Shown piece by piece: positions 1 through 12,715 of a DNA stretch of 64,000 nucleotides. Source of the stretch: Owenia fusiformis (Eukaryota; Annelida; Polychaeta; Sabellida; Oweniidae); contig CAIIXF020000012.1 of the NCBI GenBank assembly GCA_903813345.2, forward strand, positions 27,356,684 to 27,420,683. The letters run 5' to 3'. Below the pieces are notes generated by a model. That model was not told the origin of the DNA. It did not search any database and worked only from the letters and a program-made list of their open reading frames with translations. Each line of letters begins with the position of its first letter. The first letter of the stretch is position 1. The position numbers and the translations under genes are program-made.

Positions 1-963
1 CTGGAGCTTGCCGGTGTAAAAGAAATTATGGTCCCCTGGGGATTATGGTCCCCTTTCTTAAAGGCCCTTACTGGCCCCGATTGTGGATACGATAATAAGG
101 GAGAGTTGTATTTAGGTCACCATATAAATCAATGGAAAGTAGGACCATAATTTGATAGGACCTCCTACCCTTTTACACCGGGACTAAAGTTTGCGAATTA
201 TCGGTAAATTGACTAAAACTCCACTCTTCCGGCGATTTGTCAGACCTCGGGACAAAAATTTTAGTCCCTTTCAACAAGGGCGAGCGTTACAAACGGAAAG
301 TACATCGTTCGCAAATTTGATGTATTTCTCGTTCGGCTTTTTATCGTATTCTGTTCTATCAACCAATAGAAATAGAGGAATTCCCGCGTCGAAATCAACA
401 TGGAGGACAGTTCCAAGTTCAAGAATATTGCTGCTTAAAAGCAACTTGGGAGCCGTACTGCCAGCTTTCGAAGGTAAGAATGATGCATGCATGTTACACA
501 ATCACCAAAGGTTAAAATGAAAGCATTCCATGGCTTGCAGCGAGAACACAAATAATCTCATGTGAAAGTTGGGATCGTTTCAATTTTCAAAATTTTTGTC
601 AGTTGAAATTAGACTTTTGAATATTCTGATATTTGAATCGATGTTATTGATTTTCAATTTCATCACGATTTTCAATCATAATTCCTGGTTCATAATTTTC
701 GTTAGGTCAATTACAAGGGGTCCAGGGGTCAATTAACCATCAGCGACTTTCAAGTCAGATCCGGTCCCTGGGATCTGGCGCAGAGGTGTTGATTGGATGG
801 TGAAGTGTTTATGGCAAATGGTTTATGCAGTTATCTTAATCTTGATGGTGATCTCTGTTAGATCATGGTTAGATCTACCTCTTTCAAAGAATAGACATTG
901 CCCGGGGAGTCAGTGATTGCCTTTAGCCTGATAGATAATCATGATGGCAGAAATACAGAAATA
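1..963. other. Unassigned sequence with one possible exon
   Basis: No gene is recognised. Around 190-480 the GC content rises, both strands are open, and a good splice-donor-like sequence (GAAG then GTAAGA) lies near 472 on the plus strand. It could be a first exon or part of an old repeat. The encoded peptide matches no family I know. Confidence 0.2.
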
Positions 964-1232
964 CACAAACATGTATCAGTTTCATATGCTTTAGAAAATG
1001 TACATGTTTGCGAACAAATAGTTCAGAAGACAATAGAATCGTCGATTTAATTCCTCACTTAAGTTACATAAACGGTTTTTCGAAAAACAGTTAAGATCTG
1101 CACTTTTAACCCGAACCGTTTGTGTAACTTAAGTGAGGAATTAAATCGATGATTCTGTTGTCTTCTGAGCTATGCCTATTTTTCGCAAACATGTTCATTT
1201 TCTAAAACATATGATGCTGATACATGTTTGTG
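964..1232. mobile_element. Foldback (hairpin) element
   Basis: The two halves are near-perfect reverse complements (arms about 964-1070 and 1120-1232) around a short loop near 1085-1115. A related sequence lies at 63515-63795, including the flanking stretch around 1276-1320 in inverted orientation. This is a non-autonomous foldback/MITE. No transposase is visible and the superfamily is unknown. Confidence 0.6.
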
Positions 1233-1613
1233 AGAAAAAATGTTGTGGGGATTCTGCCTACAATGCGTGAAATAAGGAAAAAAGAAAATCGTACCTTCGA
1301 CGTTCCGACATTTTGTTACCAAAATGAACCGTTTCGGTAACCAGTGTAATGGAGCGGATCACCAGTGAATAGATAGCATACTATATTTAGGGAGTTCTTT
1401 AATTTTTTTGAAAATAACATGGCAGAGAAGCATTGAAATATGAGGTCACAGATATGATAGCTAAACTACAAAACAAACTAAAATAAACAAAAGTAAGAAC
1501 ATGTATAAATGTTTCTATTTTTACATGTTCTGGTTCAATGTGGTCCTTTAATTGCTTATTTTTTAGATTCAGAGAAGTTCCAAACATTCAAAATTTTACT
1601 GTAATCTCATCTA

Positions 1614-1770
1614 CTCTACGACCCCCACTTAAATTTGTAAAAAACATAAGTGGGGGTAACCAAACTCGTCTGGCCCTGTTATCCACTCCCTGATTCTGAA
1701 ATGTCGTAGACCAACAACGTCAGGCGTAGATAACTGGGCCATACAGGTTTTTGTTAAAGTGGGGGTAGAA
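1614..1770. mobile_element. Small MITE-like element
   Basis: The ends are imperfect inverted repeats built on TCTACGACCCCCACTT and AAAGTGGGGGTAGA. It has no coding capacity. The target-site duplication is not clear, so the borders are approximate. Confidence 0.35.
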
Positions 1771-2294
1771 TGCGATAAATCGCATGATGAATGGTCTCTC
1801 TAAAAATTCTCTTATTTTTAACATGGGAAATCGTCACTTCAGCAAATTCACATGTCATTTATTTATGTTCCAAAATTCACCCTATGCAGACAGAGCCTGT
1901 GGGAAATATTGGGTGCGGAGCAAATGAGCGGAGGGTGCTGAGCTAACGGTCATTTTTGAAAAAATTCTTTCAAAATCATGCAGTTTTCACCATTTTGAGC
2001 ACTTCTCAAGTGATTTTGTCCATATTTGGGCCAAAATTGTCAAATGTGAACCCCCCTGGAAATTTTTGAAAAATGAACCCCCCTTGGCAAATCCTGGCTA
2101 CGGGCCTGATTATTATTGATATTTATATTTTTTAATCGAAATGGTGTTTGTTATAAGCACACGCCTTTTAACAATTGATAGAGACTGAAAAGTGTATTTC
2201 ATCTTCAGCAAATCTGAAATTAAGCTTTGTTTTTATTGATCGAATTCAATGAAAGTTAATTTCTTTTAAGTTAAGTTAACTTTTATCAGCCTTT
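1771..2294. other. Intergenic, degraded repeat
   Basis: AT-rich sequence with no gene seen. Around 1925-2105 a stretch ends in a 'cctggctacgggcctg' motif. Similar motifs recur near 19160-19200 and in the MITE at 25592, so this is probably a degraded copy of a common repeat. Confidence 0.3.
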
Positions 2295-2470
2295 AAAAAA
2301 ACTACTATTGTCATCTGTTTTTCCATCTTAGTGTACAATAGTTCTCTACTCTGTTTTCAGAAGTAGGAGATGAACCAGATTTTTGTAGCTTTCATCCATG
2401 ATAACCCTGAGACCTTGTTGGTTGTGTTTAGATGATGGTGTTTCATACTAATCAGGTATATTATTTCATC
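2295..2470 (+). other. Duplicated exon-like segment, copy 1
   Basis: A block beginning with a pyrimidine tract and ending in AATCAG followed by GTATATT is repeated at 2798-2950 at roughly three-quarters identity. One plus frame is conserved between copies. Here it reads about 17 residues through FVAFIHDNPETLLVVFR and then TGA. The differences from copy 2 are mostly conservative (T/M, V/A, F/L), which hints at coding or formerly coding sequence. I recognise no family. Confidence 0.25.
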
Positions 2471-2797
2471 GTTTGATTTAATTAACTTGCATCATTTGTG
2501 GCTCTTTGCTTCAGAAAGTATTCATTTGTATTTAATGCAGTTATTATTTAACTTTCACAGTTTCACAGCAAATGAGATACTGTAAATTGCTTTAATTTGG
2601 TGCTATTTAATTTGGCGCCCTGTGCAAATTTTAAAAGTATGACTGCTATATAATTAAGTTCTTTTAAAAGGTTTGAACTTAATCCTGATTGACACAATGT
2701 TAAAACATCTCAGTAGATTTACTCATCATATTCACAATTTAAAGGTCTTATCTTAATCAATACAATTTGAAATAAAAGTATAAAATAAAGTAACAGT

Positions 2798-2950
2798 CTT
2801 TTAAAGTACTACTATTGTCCTCTATTTTCCCATCTACCTATTCTGTTTTCAGGATTGTTGTAGCCTTCACCCATGATAACCCTGAGATGATTTTGGCTGT
2901 GTTGAGATGAGTGGTGTTATGCTAATCAGGTAGGCCTATATTATTTCTAG
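2798..2950 (+). other. Duplicated exon-like segment, copy 2
   Basis: Second copy of the block at 2295-2470. A clean acceptor-like CTGTTTTCAG precedes an open frame reading VVAFTHDNPEMILAVLR and then TGA. A donor-like CAG/GTAGGC follows about 20 bp later. It may be a duplicated terminal exon or a repeat that mimics one. No partner exon was found nearby. Confidence 0.25.
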
Positions 2951-4279
2951 AGGTGTCACACTGACCCGAAGTTGACCTGCCATATTTTATCTCAGAAAGT
3001 TAAGAGTCATTCTCAGGTATCTACTTTCCTACCGTTCCAACATTTCAAAGTATTATCCAATAGAATATTTTAATAAATAGATCTCTAGTTAAATCATTGG
3101 ATGAAGATTATGAGAGTCAACGAAGGAATGTTTTGGCTATATGATTCTACTGTAGAAATACAAAAGGATAGTACAAAAAGCTACTAGGGATCTATAAACA
3201 GATGAGCATAGGGATTGTTTTACCCCAGAGTAGTCCCAAAAAGTCTCCTGAGACAAAGATCAGATCTGGTGGAAGAAAGATTACACCCTCAGGTGCATTT
3301 TCAGATAACCAACTAATAAAATGTTTATACTACAAGTCTCTAAAATATTTCAGACAAACTAGCAGTACAAGCAGAATGGAACATTTGACGGTTTGGAAGT
3401 TAGGCAGTCTAGAGTCCTCTGAGCTTGGGGAGTTGCGAGGAAAGTGACTTCGGTAAGTCCAGGTTAATCTATTATTCATTATAGAAGTATTTTATATATA
3501 TTAAGTTTACAGCAGAATCAAATCTAGCAAGATCCTTGTCATTCTATTCTAAAAATATAAAGTGCAGACTTTACTTCAGGAATACTAGAGTATTTTACCA
3601 AAGAATTTTACAATTATGTATTTTATTTTATATATATGGCTTCCATATTTATATTTGGAAGAATTTAAAAATTTTCCCGATTTTCGCACTTTTAATCCTC
3701 AATAACTTACTGATTTACAACACATTGTAGACCTTTGAGACATATTGTATCTGAGATTGTAAAGAATAGATCGCTAGCTCAATTTTGGTTGAAAATGACA
3801 CTGCAAAATATACAGAGTGGGTATGGGTATACAGGTTACATTTCATACTTTTCAATAGATTGATTTTTTCCAGGAAAATGTCCAAAAACAAGCAGAAATG
3901 GCAATGTGTTAAACATGCAACCAGGGAAACAACGACTGAGCTGTACAAGTCATTTGAAAAAACATTTGGAAAGTGATGAGGACCAATGAGAGCTCATGCT
4001 TTCAAGGAAAAATGAACACTTAGCATAAACAATATCTGTTCCGAGAAGCAAGCCAGTTTGAATTAAATTTTTACCTCTATGACAAGTAACGGGACAGTAC
4101 TTTTAAGATTGCATAGATATAATGGCTTCATATCTGAAACATGCAATTTTTCTAGATTTATTCCCAACTTAAAATGGTCATTATTGCTTTTTGAAAATCA
4201 ATACCATGTTAACTAATAGAGCATTTGTTCAAGCTCAAATTAGAATATTTATTCATTCCCGTTCAGAAAAATAACAATA
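2951..4279. other. Intergenic, nothing recognised
   Basis: AT-rich. Short open frames at 3202-3447 and 3715-3976 have no recognisable domain and no splice context I trust. Confidence 0.3.
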
Positions 4280-5001
4280 TAACCCCTAAACAGTTAGGCT
4301 ATAGATAATTACATTCATAGTAAAGGGGGTGAATAGATCTGCCGAGATCTGGGCACAATCTCGGAAATGAAATATCGAAATATCATCAAAGTTAATCCCA
4401 TACTTAGTAGTGTTATAGGTAAATAACATGCGGGAATATAATTGATATCTGAGTTGAGCGGGAGATATACAAGGGTTATGTACTGGGAGGTTTTGGATAC
4501 AGGTTTTATCCCAAGGGAAATATGTGTATATCCCGACGGACCGCAGGGACCAAGGGATATACACATATTTTCCGAGGGATAAACCCTGTATCCAAAACCG
4601 ACCGTACATAACAGATGTATTTCATACCTACTGATGTTCTTGGTACGTCATATACCTTATAAAGTTCCAAAATTCAAAAATATACTTAAGATACACATTT
4701 TCTTGGTGTTTTAAAGTGGTTTTTAAGTTTCTGAGATTATCAAACTCATAAATGTGAAAATCTTTTTTTTTAAAATGTGAAAAAAAATTTGGGGAAAAAT
4801 GGGAAATTTCAATGCATATTTAATTCTCATAATCTACTAAGTATAGGATAAATCAGTTATTAAATGCTCGATTTTTGATACAGTGTATATCCCTCAGTAA
4901 ATACAATATAGTCACGATTTATTAGTTAAAATATGCCTAATTCAATTTTAAGACAAGCCAGAATGGCAAATCTCCCCTGCCCCTTAACCGTTTAGGGGTT
5001 A
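4280..5001. mobile_element. Inverted-repeat element carrying a long palindrome
   Basis: The ends match as inverted repeats (TAACCCCTAAAC and GTTTAGGGGTTA, the latter ending at 5001), flanked on both sides by ATA, a possible 3-bp duplication. Inside, 4475-4612 is a long palindrome with a GC-rich loop (CGACGGACCGCAGGG). The sequence beside it resembles that near 28130-28170, beside another such palindrome, so both probably belong to one family. There is no transposase. Confidence 0.5.
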
Positions 5002-5259
5002 ATAAAATACTCAATAAAACTTATTAACGATAGGATAGATTTTTGATAGATGACATACGAGACTGTAATTATATTTAAGTTCAATTCTGTGTGTCAATAT
5101 TCTCTATTTGGATGCTCAAAAAAGTTCTTGTGTATTAACTCATTAATTATTGGAAAAACAATATACATTTGTTAATAAGTCAAAGCATAAGTTAGTTGTG
5201 TTTTACCTTCACATGTGAAAATGTTAGGCTTAGTGTGTTATATATAATTTTACTGAACA

Positions 5260-8200
5260 TCGGTGTCTACATCTTCCTGTACAGGAACTTTAAATTATGT
5301 TCATGTAATGATTCATTTAACTGGACGTTAGTCATTACTATCACTATATCTTGTTGATGGCATAATTAAGGTTACTAGAACATTCCTTGCATGTGTTGTC
5401 CTAACTTGATGTAACCAGAAGTTATGAATTTGCCATGTATGTGACAAGCACGTTACAGTCTCTTTATTTTGGCAAAGTCGTTGTTAAGGTTGGTACTACA
5501 TTCCTGGCTCGTGATATCTAAGTCGAACGTAACTTGTATACTCATTTATGCGTGTCCACACTTTCCTTTGCCTACAACGTTCTATAGTTAATGTTACCAG
5601 AACTTCAACTTGGCCACGTATATGTGACGTTGCATTAGCACGTTACAGTCTGTTATTTTATTTTTGCAGTCATTGTAAGGTTGCTACTACATTCCTAGCA
5701 CATTATATTTAAGTAAAATGTAACGTTGTATAAACATCTGTGCGAGTCCAGACCTTCCTGTGCCTACATCGGTCCAAGACAAACGTTACCAGAACTTTAA
5801 ACTGGCCAGGTATATGTTACGTTGCATAAGCACATTACAGTTTCACTATTTTTGCGAAGTCATTGTTAAGGTTGGTTCTACATTCCTGGCACGTAATATT
5901 TAAGTCAAATGTAACGTTCTTTAAACATCTGTGCGAGTCCACACCTTCCTGTACCTACAACGTTCCATTATTAACGTACCAGAACTTAAAACTGGCCACG
6001 TATATGTGACGTTGCACATTACAGTCTCGTTATTTTTGCGAAGTTATCGTTTAGGTTGGTTCTACGTTCCTGGCACGTGATATTTAAGTCAAATGTAACG
6101 TTCTTTGAACATCTGTGCGAGTCCACAACTTCCTGTACCTACAACGTTCCATAATTAACGTATCAGAAATTTAGATTGGCCACGTATTTATGACGTAATG
6201 TAAGTACGTTACATTTTCGTTATTTTGGCGAAGTCATCGTCTAGGTTGGTTCCACGTTCCTGGCACGTGATATTTAAGTCAAATGTAACGTTCTTTAAAC
6301 ATCTGTGCGAGTCCACACCTTCCTGTACCTACAACGTTCCATATCAACGTTACCAGAAATTTAGATTGGCCACGTATATATGACGTAATGTAAGTACGTT
6401 ACAGTTTCGTTATTTTGGCAACGTTATTGTTAAGGTCGCTACTACATTCCTGACACGTGATATGTAAGTCAAATGTAACGTTCTTTAAACATCTGTGCGA
6501 GTCCACACCTTCCTGTACCTACAACGTTCCATATCAACGTTACCAGAAATTTAGATTGGCCACGTATTTATGACGTAATGTAAGTACGTTACATTTTCGT
6601 TATTTTGGTGACGTAATTGTTAAGGTCGCTACTACGTTCCTGACACGTGATATTTAAGTCAAATGTAACGTTCTTTAAACATCTATGCGAGTCCACACCT
6701 TCCTGTACCTACAACGTTCCATATCAACGTTACCAGAAATTTAGATTGGCCACGTATATATGACGTAATGTAAGTACGTTACAGTTTCGTTATTTTGGCA
6801 ACGTTATTGTTAAGGTCGCTACTACGTTCCTGACACGTGATATGTAAGTCAAATGTAACGTTCTTTAAACATCTGTGCGAGTCCACACCTTCCTGTACCT
6901 ACAACGTTCCATATCAACGTTACCAGAAATTTAGATTGGCCACGTATTTATGACGTAATGTAAGTACGTTACATTTTCGTTATTTAGGTGACGTAATTGT
7001 TAAGGTCGCTACTACGTTCCTGACACGTGATATTTAAGTCAAATGTAACGTTCTTTAAACATCTATGCGAGTCCACACCTTCCTGTACCTACAACGTTCC
7101 ATATCAATGTTACCAGAAATTTAGATTGGCCACGTATTTATGACGTAATGTAAGTACGTTACATTTTCGTTATTTTGGTGACGTAATTGTTAAGGTCGCT
7201 ACTACGTTCCTGACACGTGATATTTAAGTCAAATGTAACGTTCTTTAAACATCTATGCGAGTCCACACCTTCCTGTACCTACAACGTTCCATATCAACGT
7301 TACCAGAAATTTAGATTGGCCACGTATATATGACGTAATGTAAGTACGTTACAGTTTCGTTATTTTGGCAACGTTATTGGTAAGGTCGCTACTACGTTCC
7401 TGACACGTGATATGTAAGTCAAATGTAACGTTCTTTAAACATCTGTGCGAGTCCACACCGTCCTGTACCTACAACGTTCCATATCAACGTTACCAGAAAT
7501 TTAGATTGGCCACGTATTTATGACGTAATGTAAGTACGTTACATTTTCGTTATTTTGGTGACGTAATTGTTAAGGTCGCTACTACGTTCCTGACACGTGA
7601 TATTTAAGTCAAATGTAACGTTCTTTAAACATCTATGCGAGTCCACACCTTCCTGTACCTACAACGTTCCATATCAACGTTACCAGAAATTTAGATTGGC
7701 CACGTATATATGACGTAATGTAAGTACGTTACAGTTTCGTTATTTTGGCAACGTTATTGTTAAGGTCGCTACTACGTTCCTGACACGTGATATGTAAGTC
7801 AAATGTAACGTTCTTTAAACATCTGTGCGAGTCCACACCTTCCTGTACCTACAACGTTCCATATCAACGTTACCAGAAATTTAGATTGGCCACGTATTTA
7901 TGACGTAATGTAAGTACGTTACATTTTCGTTATTTTGGCGACGTAATTGTTAAGGTCGCTACTACGTTCCTGACACGTGATATTTAAGTCAAATGTAACG
8001 TTCTTTAAACATCTATGCGAGTCCACACCTTCCTGTACCTACAACGTTCCATATCAACGTTACCAGAAATTTAGATTGGCCACGTATATATGACGTAATG
8101 TAAGTACGTTACAGTTTCGTTATTTTGGCGACGTAATTGTTAAGGTCGCTACTACGTTCCTGACACGTGATATTTAAGTCAAATGTAACGTTCTTTAAAC

Positions 8201-8268
8201 ATCTGTGCGAGTCCACACCTTCCTGTACCTACAACGTTCCATATTTAACGTTGCTACAACTTGAGACA
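5260..8268. repeat. 190-bp tandem satellite with A/B alternation
   Basis: The block GTCCACACCTTCCTGTACCT recurs at exactly 190-bp steps at 6311, 6501, 6691, 6881, 7071, 7261, 7451, 7641, 7831, 8021 and 8211. Earlier copies at 6121, 5937, 5746 and 5554 diverge progressively, so the left edge is oldest. Two unit types alternate, marked by ATCTGTG with TATGTAAG versus ATCTATG with TATTTAAG, which gives a 380-bp higher-order repeat. Near 7071-7261 two like units sit side by side and break the pattern. Short open frames inside it are not genes. Confidence 0.95.
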
Positions 8269-8656
8269 TATATTCTGACGACGTTATCACAACGTAAAAT
8301 TGTTAGCTGGGAACCCCTTTTAGAAAAAGTGGAAAACAATATTTCCCATGTCATTTTCCCATAGGGAAAACTCATGCGATCCGTTGCAACATTTTGATGC
8401 AACAAAAATTGAAAAAGCAGGGGTGGAAGGGGTTGAAATCAGAACGACATTTCAGGAAAAAAAACGTGGGTGGGTTGTTTGCATCTTCCCTATATCAAAG
8501 TCGAATTTATTTAATCACCTCTATGAGTGCTTTTTCTGGAGGTAATGCATTGACCTAAATATGCAGCTGTTTAAATCCTCAGGAAATAGCCAAAATCCTA
8601 CATATTACTGTCTAAAATTTGTTAATATACTTTCCCCCCTCCTTTGAAGTAATTAC

Positions 8657-8947
8657 ATTGTATATCGAGCCGAGTGGAACAAAACTCTTGGATATTCAGT
8701 ACACTAAAATAACAGCTGAGTTCCTTCTGGTCATCATGACTATCTGCCGCCATATTAATTGTAGATTTGAAGACTCCTTCTGCTGTCTCGTCTTCTGTTA
8801 CATGCTGTTGGATTCTACTTAATGACCATGTAATAGCCGGTTTCTGGGAATCATTTTTGTTTCCAGCATATTTGACAGACCATGTGAATGTGATGATATC
8901 GTTTTCCCTAAATGTTGATATTCCTAGCATAGGACACTTTTCCGGCT
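8657..8947 (-). CDS. Locus A exon: C2-like Ig domain
   Basis: This 291-nt exon has phase 1-1 borders, with acceptor TTCAG at 8948 and donor GTAATT after 8657. It encodes one Ig-like domain of the same type as the C2-like exons of loci B and C (e.g. YAGNKNDSQKP, DQKELSC, CSTRLDIQ). The usual B-strand Cys is missing (TFTW there), and three other Cys are kept. Seen: an open exon with matching splice sites. Inferred: the second extracellular domain of a receptor or secreted protein following the V-like exon at 12374-12715. No further exon of this locus was found before the satellite array, so the gene may be truncated or its 3' exons may lie outside the window. Confidence 0.75.
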
Positions 8948-9593
8948 CTGAAGACACATTTAGGAGTTCTTTGATTTCATTCAAACATGCATGGTTTATT
9001 CAAGGTTATGAAATAAATTATTGCATACACTAGCGTTCATATGTTCAAATGGAACTTCTTATTTAATAGCGTGTACGTTTGGATCTTCGTGTTGTCCCTC
9101 TATAACATACCATTTAGATATCAAAAATGATAGGTCGATTAATAAGTTCTAAGAAAATCACTTTTGTGCCCATATAAAATTTAAACCACTTTAAACCCGA
9201 TGTTATCACAGTGTGAAACTTGTTTTTTATCTCAAAAAGTGGTTTTGAAGTACTTTTTCCGAAAGTCGTGAATTTATTTAAAACTAAGTTTTAGAGGTCA
9301 CACGTATCTTTCAATAAGCGGATATTAATACCAATGCATTGCATTCATCCTCAGAAGTTTTTTGCCTAAAAAATAAGAAAATTGGTTCATAAATAAGCGA
9401 GAAATGAACTCATCAATGCAGGAAAATGGTTCAGAGAAAATGCATTTCAAAATATTAGTTCTCATAGAAACCAATAGTACAATAATATCTAACATTAAGA
9501 TAAGGCTCATTTTTACTTTATTTCAAACTATAGTTTCACGCTAGAGTTGAGTCTTTTTGTAATTCCATGTCCATTTCCACGAGGAATGGGAGA
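8948..9593. other. Locus A intron part, nothing recognised
   Basis: AT-rich intron sequence between the C2-like and V-like exons of locus A. No repeat or gene is identified before the transposon end at 9594. Confidence 0.4.
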
Positions 9594-10045
9594 TATAAGA
9601 GAGGTTTCGCAAAGCGTTTTTTTAGCTCAACGGATCCGTACTTACCAGATGTATGCATAGTCAGTTCAATTTATACGTGAAGCGATACGGAAAACACGAA
9701 AAATGAGGCTTTTCTACGTTGGTCATTTACGTATCCCATTTTATCCTTCGATTGTATTGTTTTTTGTTCTAAATGCTATATGAACAAGGGTCTTCGGACT
9801 CTTAGACTTAGTTTGAGTATAGCAGTTTGGCCCTGACCTTGACAATGAATGTGATATTGGGTCTAAAGTTGGCGTCCCGTATCCAGCTTTTGCCAAGAGG
9901 AGTTTCTAGCCAGGGGAGCTTCTTCCCCCGGTATAACTTGAACACGCACCAAGTCATGCGATCTGTGTCAAATAGTGAGCGGCCTCGTTTAGTACCCAAG
10001 CTTACCCGAACCACTATCAATGATTGTTTGACAGGTAGAGAGTAT
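9594..10045 (+). mobile_element. Partial copy of the 17.4-20.1 kb transposon
   Basis: It starts with the same terminal motif (GAGAGGTTTCGCAAA) as the element at 17444-20103. It matches the right half of that element in inverted orientation: 9594-9780 against about 19900-20103, and 9780-10010 against about 18990-19310. It lacks the roughly 590 bp between those blocks and the opposite terminus. It abuts the LINE fragment that follows. Confidence 0.65.
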
Positions 10046-11267
10046 GTTTAAAATCCTTCAATTCTCTTTGTGGTGTTGGTATGAGAAACAATGGAATCAA
10101 TCCCATAACAAGTTGTAAAATTTGGAAACGTTTCACCTTAACCACTGCATGTTTTGGTTACGAACTTTGGTGCAATATTAGAGATAACAGACAGTTAGAA
10201 ATCGCTCAGCGTTATTTTGCCAAAAGATGCCAAGGTTTACCTTGGAGAACAACCACTGATGTTGTTCTTGCGCCTCTTTGACTATGGTCAATGGAAAGTT
10301 ACAGAGACAAAACTAAATTGTCTTTTTTCGGTCGAATCTGTGTTTCAAAACCAGAATCTATTGAATTCCAAGTTCTAACAAGACGTATTAGGAGTTATAT
10401 ATTGCGTAACACTCACAACTTACTTTGCACCGGATTTATATCTGATGTTTTTCATATTTGCACGAAATGTCCCATCCTCCGTGATATACTAAATGATTTC
10501 TTACGCGTAGGTTCATTCCCTAGCAAACACAAGTGGAAATCCTTTATCATTGGCCAAATTCAAATGAGAGAAATATCTTTATGGAGAGAATCAATTTTGA
10601 CAAATCCCAAAACATTACGATATAGCAACATTCAACTAACATATGAAACATCAGTTCTTTGGAAGCTTGGATTTAAATATCCAATGCTTACATGGACGTT
10701 TGGTCAACTTTTAAATTTAGCTGTTTTTCACACTGAAAAATAATATGTATGTAAAGCATGTAAAGTGCAAACAAGTGAAGTAGTTAAGCACGCCTTATTA
10801 CAATGTAAAGCTGTTATGGCTCTAAGGGATACTTTGCTGGATGGCATTGTCAACATTCTTGATCCTGTCAGCTCAGTAATGCTTCTTAACACTGAAGAGG
10901 ATATTTTGATAGAAACATTGCTTGGAGGGACCACTGATGTTCTCCAATACTGTAAACCAGAAACATGGGAATGTTTTTTATATCACATTGTGCAAATAAG
11001 ATATCAGAAATAATTTACACCTTAACTATGTTAACCAGCTCTTGAACTGTATACCTCTTGTAAATTCTGTATATATCGTTTATACGTTTTATGAATTAAT
11101 GCGTTTTAAATATTATATGTTCTCGTTTATGTAAACGTTCCTTGAATTGTTGTTCTATTTTCACATGTTATTTTTATGTAAACATTACTTTTATAATATA
11201 TTCTATTTTTATTCTTGTACTCTTCCTTTATAAGGAGAAAATAAAGATAATACAATACAATACAATA
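10046..11267 (+). mobile_element. 5'-truncated LINE (non-LTR retrotransposon), 3' part
   Basis: A single plus frame runs from about 10060 to 11011, broken by two in-frame stops (TGA at 10279, TAA at 10741). It encodes the region C-terminal to a LINE reverse transcriptase, including NGINPITSCKIWK, a GYELW stretch, KRCQGLPWRTTTD, and an endmost CKAC...HALLQC zinc-binding-like motif. The element ends in AATAAAG and a short (AATAC)n tail, typical of a LINE 3' end. The upstream RT and endonuclease are absent, so it is a dead 5'-truncated copy. The clade (RTE/CR1/L2-like) cannot be fixed from this part. Confidence 0.7.
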
Positions 11268-12373
11268 TACATGTATTACTGATTTGAGAGAAGCATAAAA
11301 TGACAAATCCAGAACAGGTACGTGGTGTATTTTGTAAATAATTAGGTTTCAGTACGGTAACGTATTGTATTAGTTGTACATCAGATATTTAGCGGACGCT
11401 TACGTGCATGTACACATGTCAAGTCAAGGATGCTAGATTTGATAGCCTCTTTCAATGTAATTGTTATAATGGGTAAGAAATGGAATATTGAATTGCCTTA
11501 CTCGTTTTCAGGACTCGCAAGAGACACTCTTGTTTGAGCCTCTATAGGGCAAGGGAAAAACCAAAGTGGCTTGCTTAAATAAATATATGAAACCAATGAA
11601 AGTGAAAAATATAGCAATGAATTCGAAGAGGCAAATTGACGTAATTCATGACTGAACTCGGGAAGACAAAAATATGTGATATTCTTTCAGAATTGTTTAT
11701 AATAACTATTTATAAAATTGTTCCAAAGACACAAATCCATTTAGTTAAGATTTGTTTTAAAGCGAAAAGCCCCAATAAGACAATATAAATCCAGATAACC
11801 CGGAAGACTGTAGATTTCCATTAATGATTTACGTTCATGTGAACATGTAAAGAACATAAAACACTGGCCTACCCTACATGTAATAACATGTTCAAACTGA
11901 AATATAAAAATGTCAACATAGCATTTGCTTCCGTGTTCTGTATGCCCCTCTTCCTGCTTAATAAGGCAATGTATCTTCAAATAAAACCCTTTCCAAGTAG
12001 ATTAGAGTCTCTGGAACACTTTTGAAAATAGTTTTCAAAAGCAATTTTGTTTGTGAATCTCAAATTTTGTCTTCCCGATTTCAGTCATGTATTACGTCAA
12101 TTTTGCGTGCAAATTTCGGGTGGGCGTTGTTATTTCCGGACGCCACAACGTGTCAGAAATACATATATATTTGGATGATCTTGATTGGACATCAGGTTGC
12201 AGAGAAATCGTAATTTTACTGCATCTTTAAAATAGATCTATTAATGACTCAGCAAATCAAACTTTAACTTTCGTTCAATGATTCGATATGTTTGAACCTT
12301 TTGAGATAAAGTGAAATGTTATTGTAAAGTAATGTATTTTACGTTATAAAAATATTGATATTTTTAATCTTAC
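11268..12373. other. Locus A intron part, nothing recognised
   Basis: AT-rich sequence between the LINE tail and the V-like exon. Short open frames (11741-11980, 12022-12213) have no recognisable content. Confidence 0.4.
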
Positions 12374-12715
12374 TAAGTACAATTAACTGCGGGTCGAGTC
12401 CTCCTATCGGTTTACCGTTCCGTACATTGTTGCACTTGTACTTTCCAGCATCATCAAAGTCAACATCTTGTATGAGTAGGTTATACGGTATCGCAGTACT
12501 TATAGAGAACTTCTTGAGCATATCTTTTGCAGTGATTCTTTCATTATATGAGACAGGCTTCCCCAATCCTGTTCTTTTAGAGTCGGCCACCCATTGAACA
12601 ATGTGGTTAGGCTTCGATCTAGCTTGATGAATATGGCATGTTAACTCAGCATTCTGACCAAAAAGCACAGCTTTGTCACGAGGACCCTCGTTGACTTCAA
12701 CATATGCATATGTTG
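12374..12715 (-). CDS. Locus A exon: V-like Ig domain
   Basis: This 342-nt phase 1-1 exon has acceptor TTTTGTAG at 12716 and donor GTAAGA after 12374. It encodes a V/I-set-like Ig domain with both canonical Cys (ELTCHI and GKYKCNN), the core Trp (IVQWVA) and the DDAGKYKC F-strand signature. The general style (GQNAELTC...VQW...YNLLIQ) recalls the first Ig domain of nephrin/Kirrel-type adhesion receptors, but that is a resemblance, not a proven homology. It is most similar to the V-like exon of locus C (59147-59488), more than to those of locus B. Spliced to the signal exon at 13830-13893 the frame is kept. Confidence 0.8.

Noticed and set aside
5260-8268. Regularly spaced repeats suggesting a CRISPR array
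   Set aside because: The whole 190-bp unit is repeated with no unique spacers, and the context is animal DNA. It is a satellite.
8167-8364. Open frame at the right edge of the 190-bp satellite
   Set aside because: It is made of satellite sequence and its flank, with no splice or start context.
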